DNA of 5,419 bases from assembly GCA_004375725.1 (NCBI GenBank), contig SOKS01000096.1, positions 1-5,419 of the forward strand, written 5' to 3'. The position numbers were made by a program, and so were the translations under genes. Source of the stretch: Dehalococcoidia bacterium (GTDB lineage Bacteria; Chloroflexota; Dehalococcoidia; Dehalococcoidales; RBG-16-60-22). The notes beneath the pieces are model-generated. The model saw only the letters and a list, made by a program, of their open reading frames with translations, had not been told where the DNA came from and did no database searches. Positions 5,353-5,419 of the stretch are shown piece after piece; positions within the stretch are counted from its first letter, which is position 1; each line of letters starts with the position of its first letter.

Positions 5353-5419
5353 ATGAGCCAGAGCGTGGTGCTGGCGCGGAGGATGCTCAGGGACAATCCG
5401 GCGTCATTTTACAAATTGA
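5353..5419 (+). CDS. Start of an unidentified protein gene, cut by the window end
   Basis: An open frame begins at ATG 5353 and runs to the window edge. The first 22 residues are visible, starting MSQSVVLARRMLRD and continuing NPASFYKL. AGGGGAG at 5341-5347 lies 5 nt upstream, and a good promoter precedes it at 5265-5293, so this is very likely a real gene start. The N terminus is moderately basic with no obvious signal peptide. I do not recognise the family from so short a stretch. Confidence 0.65.
   Translation, partial: MSQSVVLARRMLRDNPASFYKL

Overview
The window is about 5.4 kb of compact bacterial chromosome at roughly 50% GC. It holds six complete protein genes and the first 22 codons of a seventh. 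I see no RNA genes, insertion sequences, CRISPR arrays, origins or integration sites. No gap between genes exceeds about 150 bp. The Shine-Dalgarno sites and sigma70-type promoters are ordinary bacterial ones. The protein style (MshA/SPS-like glycosyltransferase with GGMSVYV, tandem GNAT protein, PIG-L deacetylase, WAPWR-type HIT protein) suggests Chloroflexota, perhaps Dehalococcoidia. That is an impression from family resemblance only; Actinomycetota share several of these families.

Layout: (1) 24-1007 (+) GNAT_6/CelD-BcsL-like acyltransferase; (2) 1029-2258 (+) GT4 glycosyltransferase resembling MshA, starting at TTG 21 bp downstream and probably in the same operon; (3) 2255-3187 (-) tandem GNAT acetyltransferase resembling mycothiol synthase MshD, ending tail-to-tail with gene 2 and overlapping it by four bases; (4) 3275-3976 (+) PIG-L/LmbE zinc deacetylase of the MshB/BshB type, divergent from gene 3; (5) 3989-4630 (-) metallo-beta-lactamase-fold hydrolase of the glyoxalase II type, convergent with gene 4; (6) 4781-5254 (+) HIT nucleotide hydrolase/phosphorylase; (7) 5353-end (+) an unidentified partial gene with its own promoter.

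Genes 2, 3 and 4 resemble three of the mycothiol pathway enzymes: MshA (GlcNAc transfer to inositol phosphate), MshB (deacetylation) and MshD (acetylation of the cysteinyl amine). By my alignment from memory, the residues that bind the inositol phosphate in MshA are all present in gene 2. No MshC-type cysteine ligase is in the window, and a glutamate I recall as catalytic in MshD is not conserved. The best hypothesis is a mycothiol-like or GlcN-inositol-type pathway in a non-actinobacterial lineage, or a glycan/lipid modification pathway built from the same enzymes. The MBL hydrolase could act on thiol conjugates, as glyoxalase II does, but nothing in the sequence proves this.

Regulatory structure is unusually symmetrical. 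The divergent 3/4 junction contains two antiparallel promoters that occupy almost the same bases. Both convergent junctions (2/3 and 4/5) carry inverted repeats spanning the two stop codons. The divergent 5/6 junction has a good promoter on each strand.
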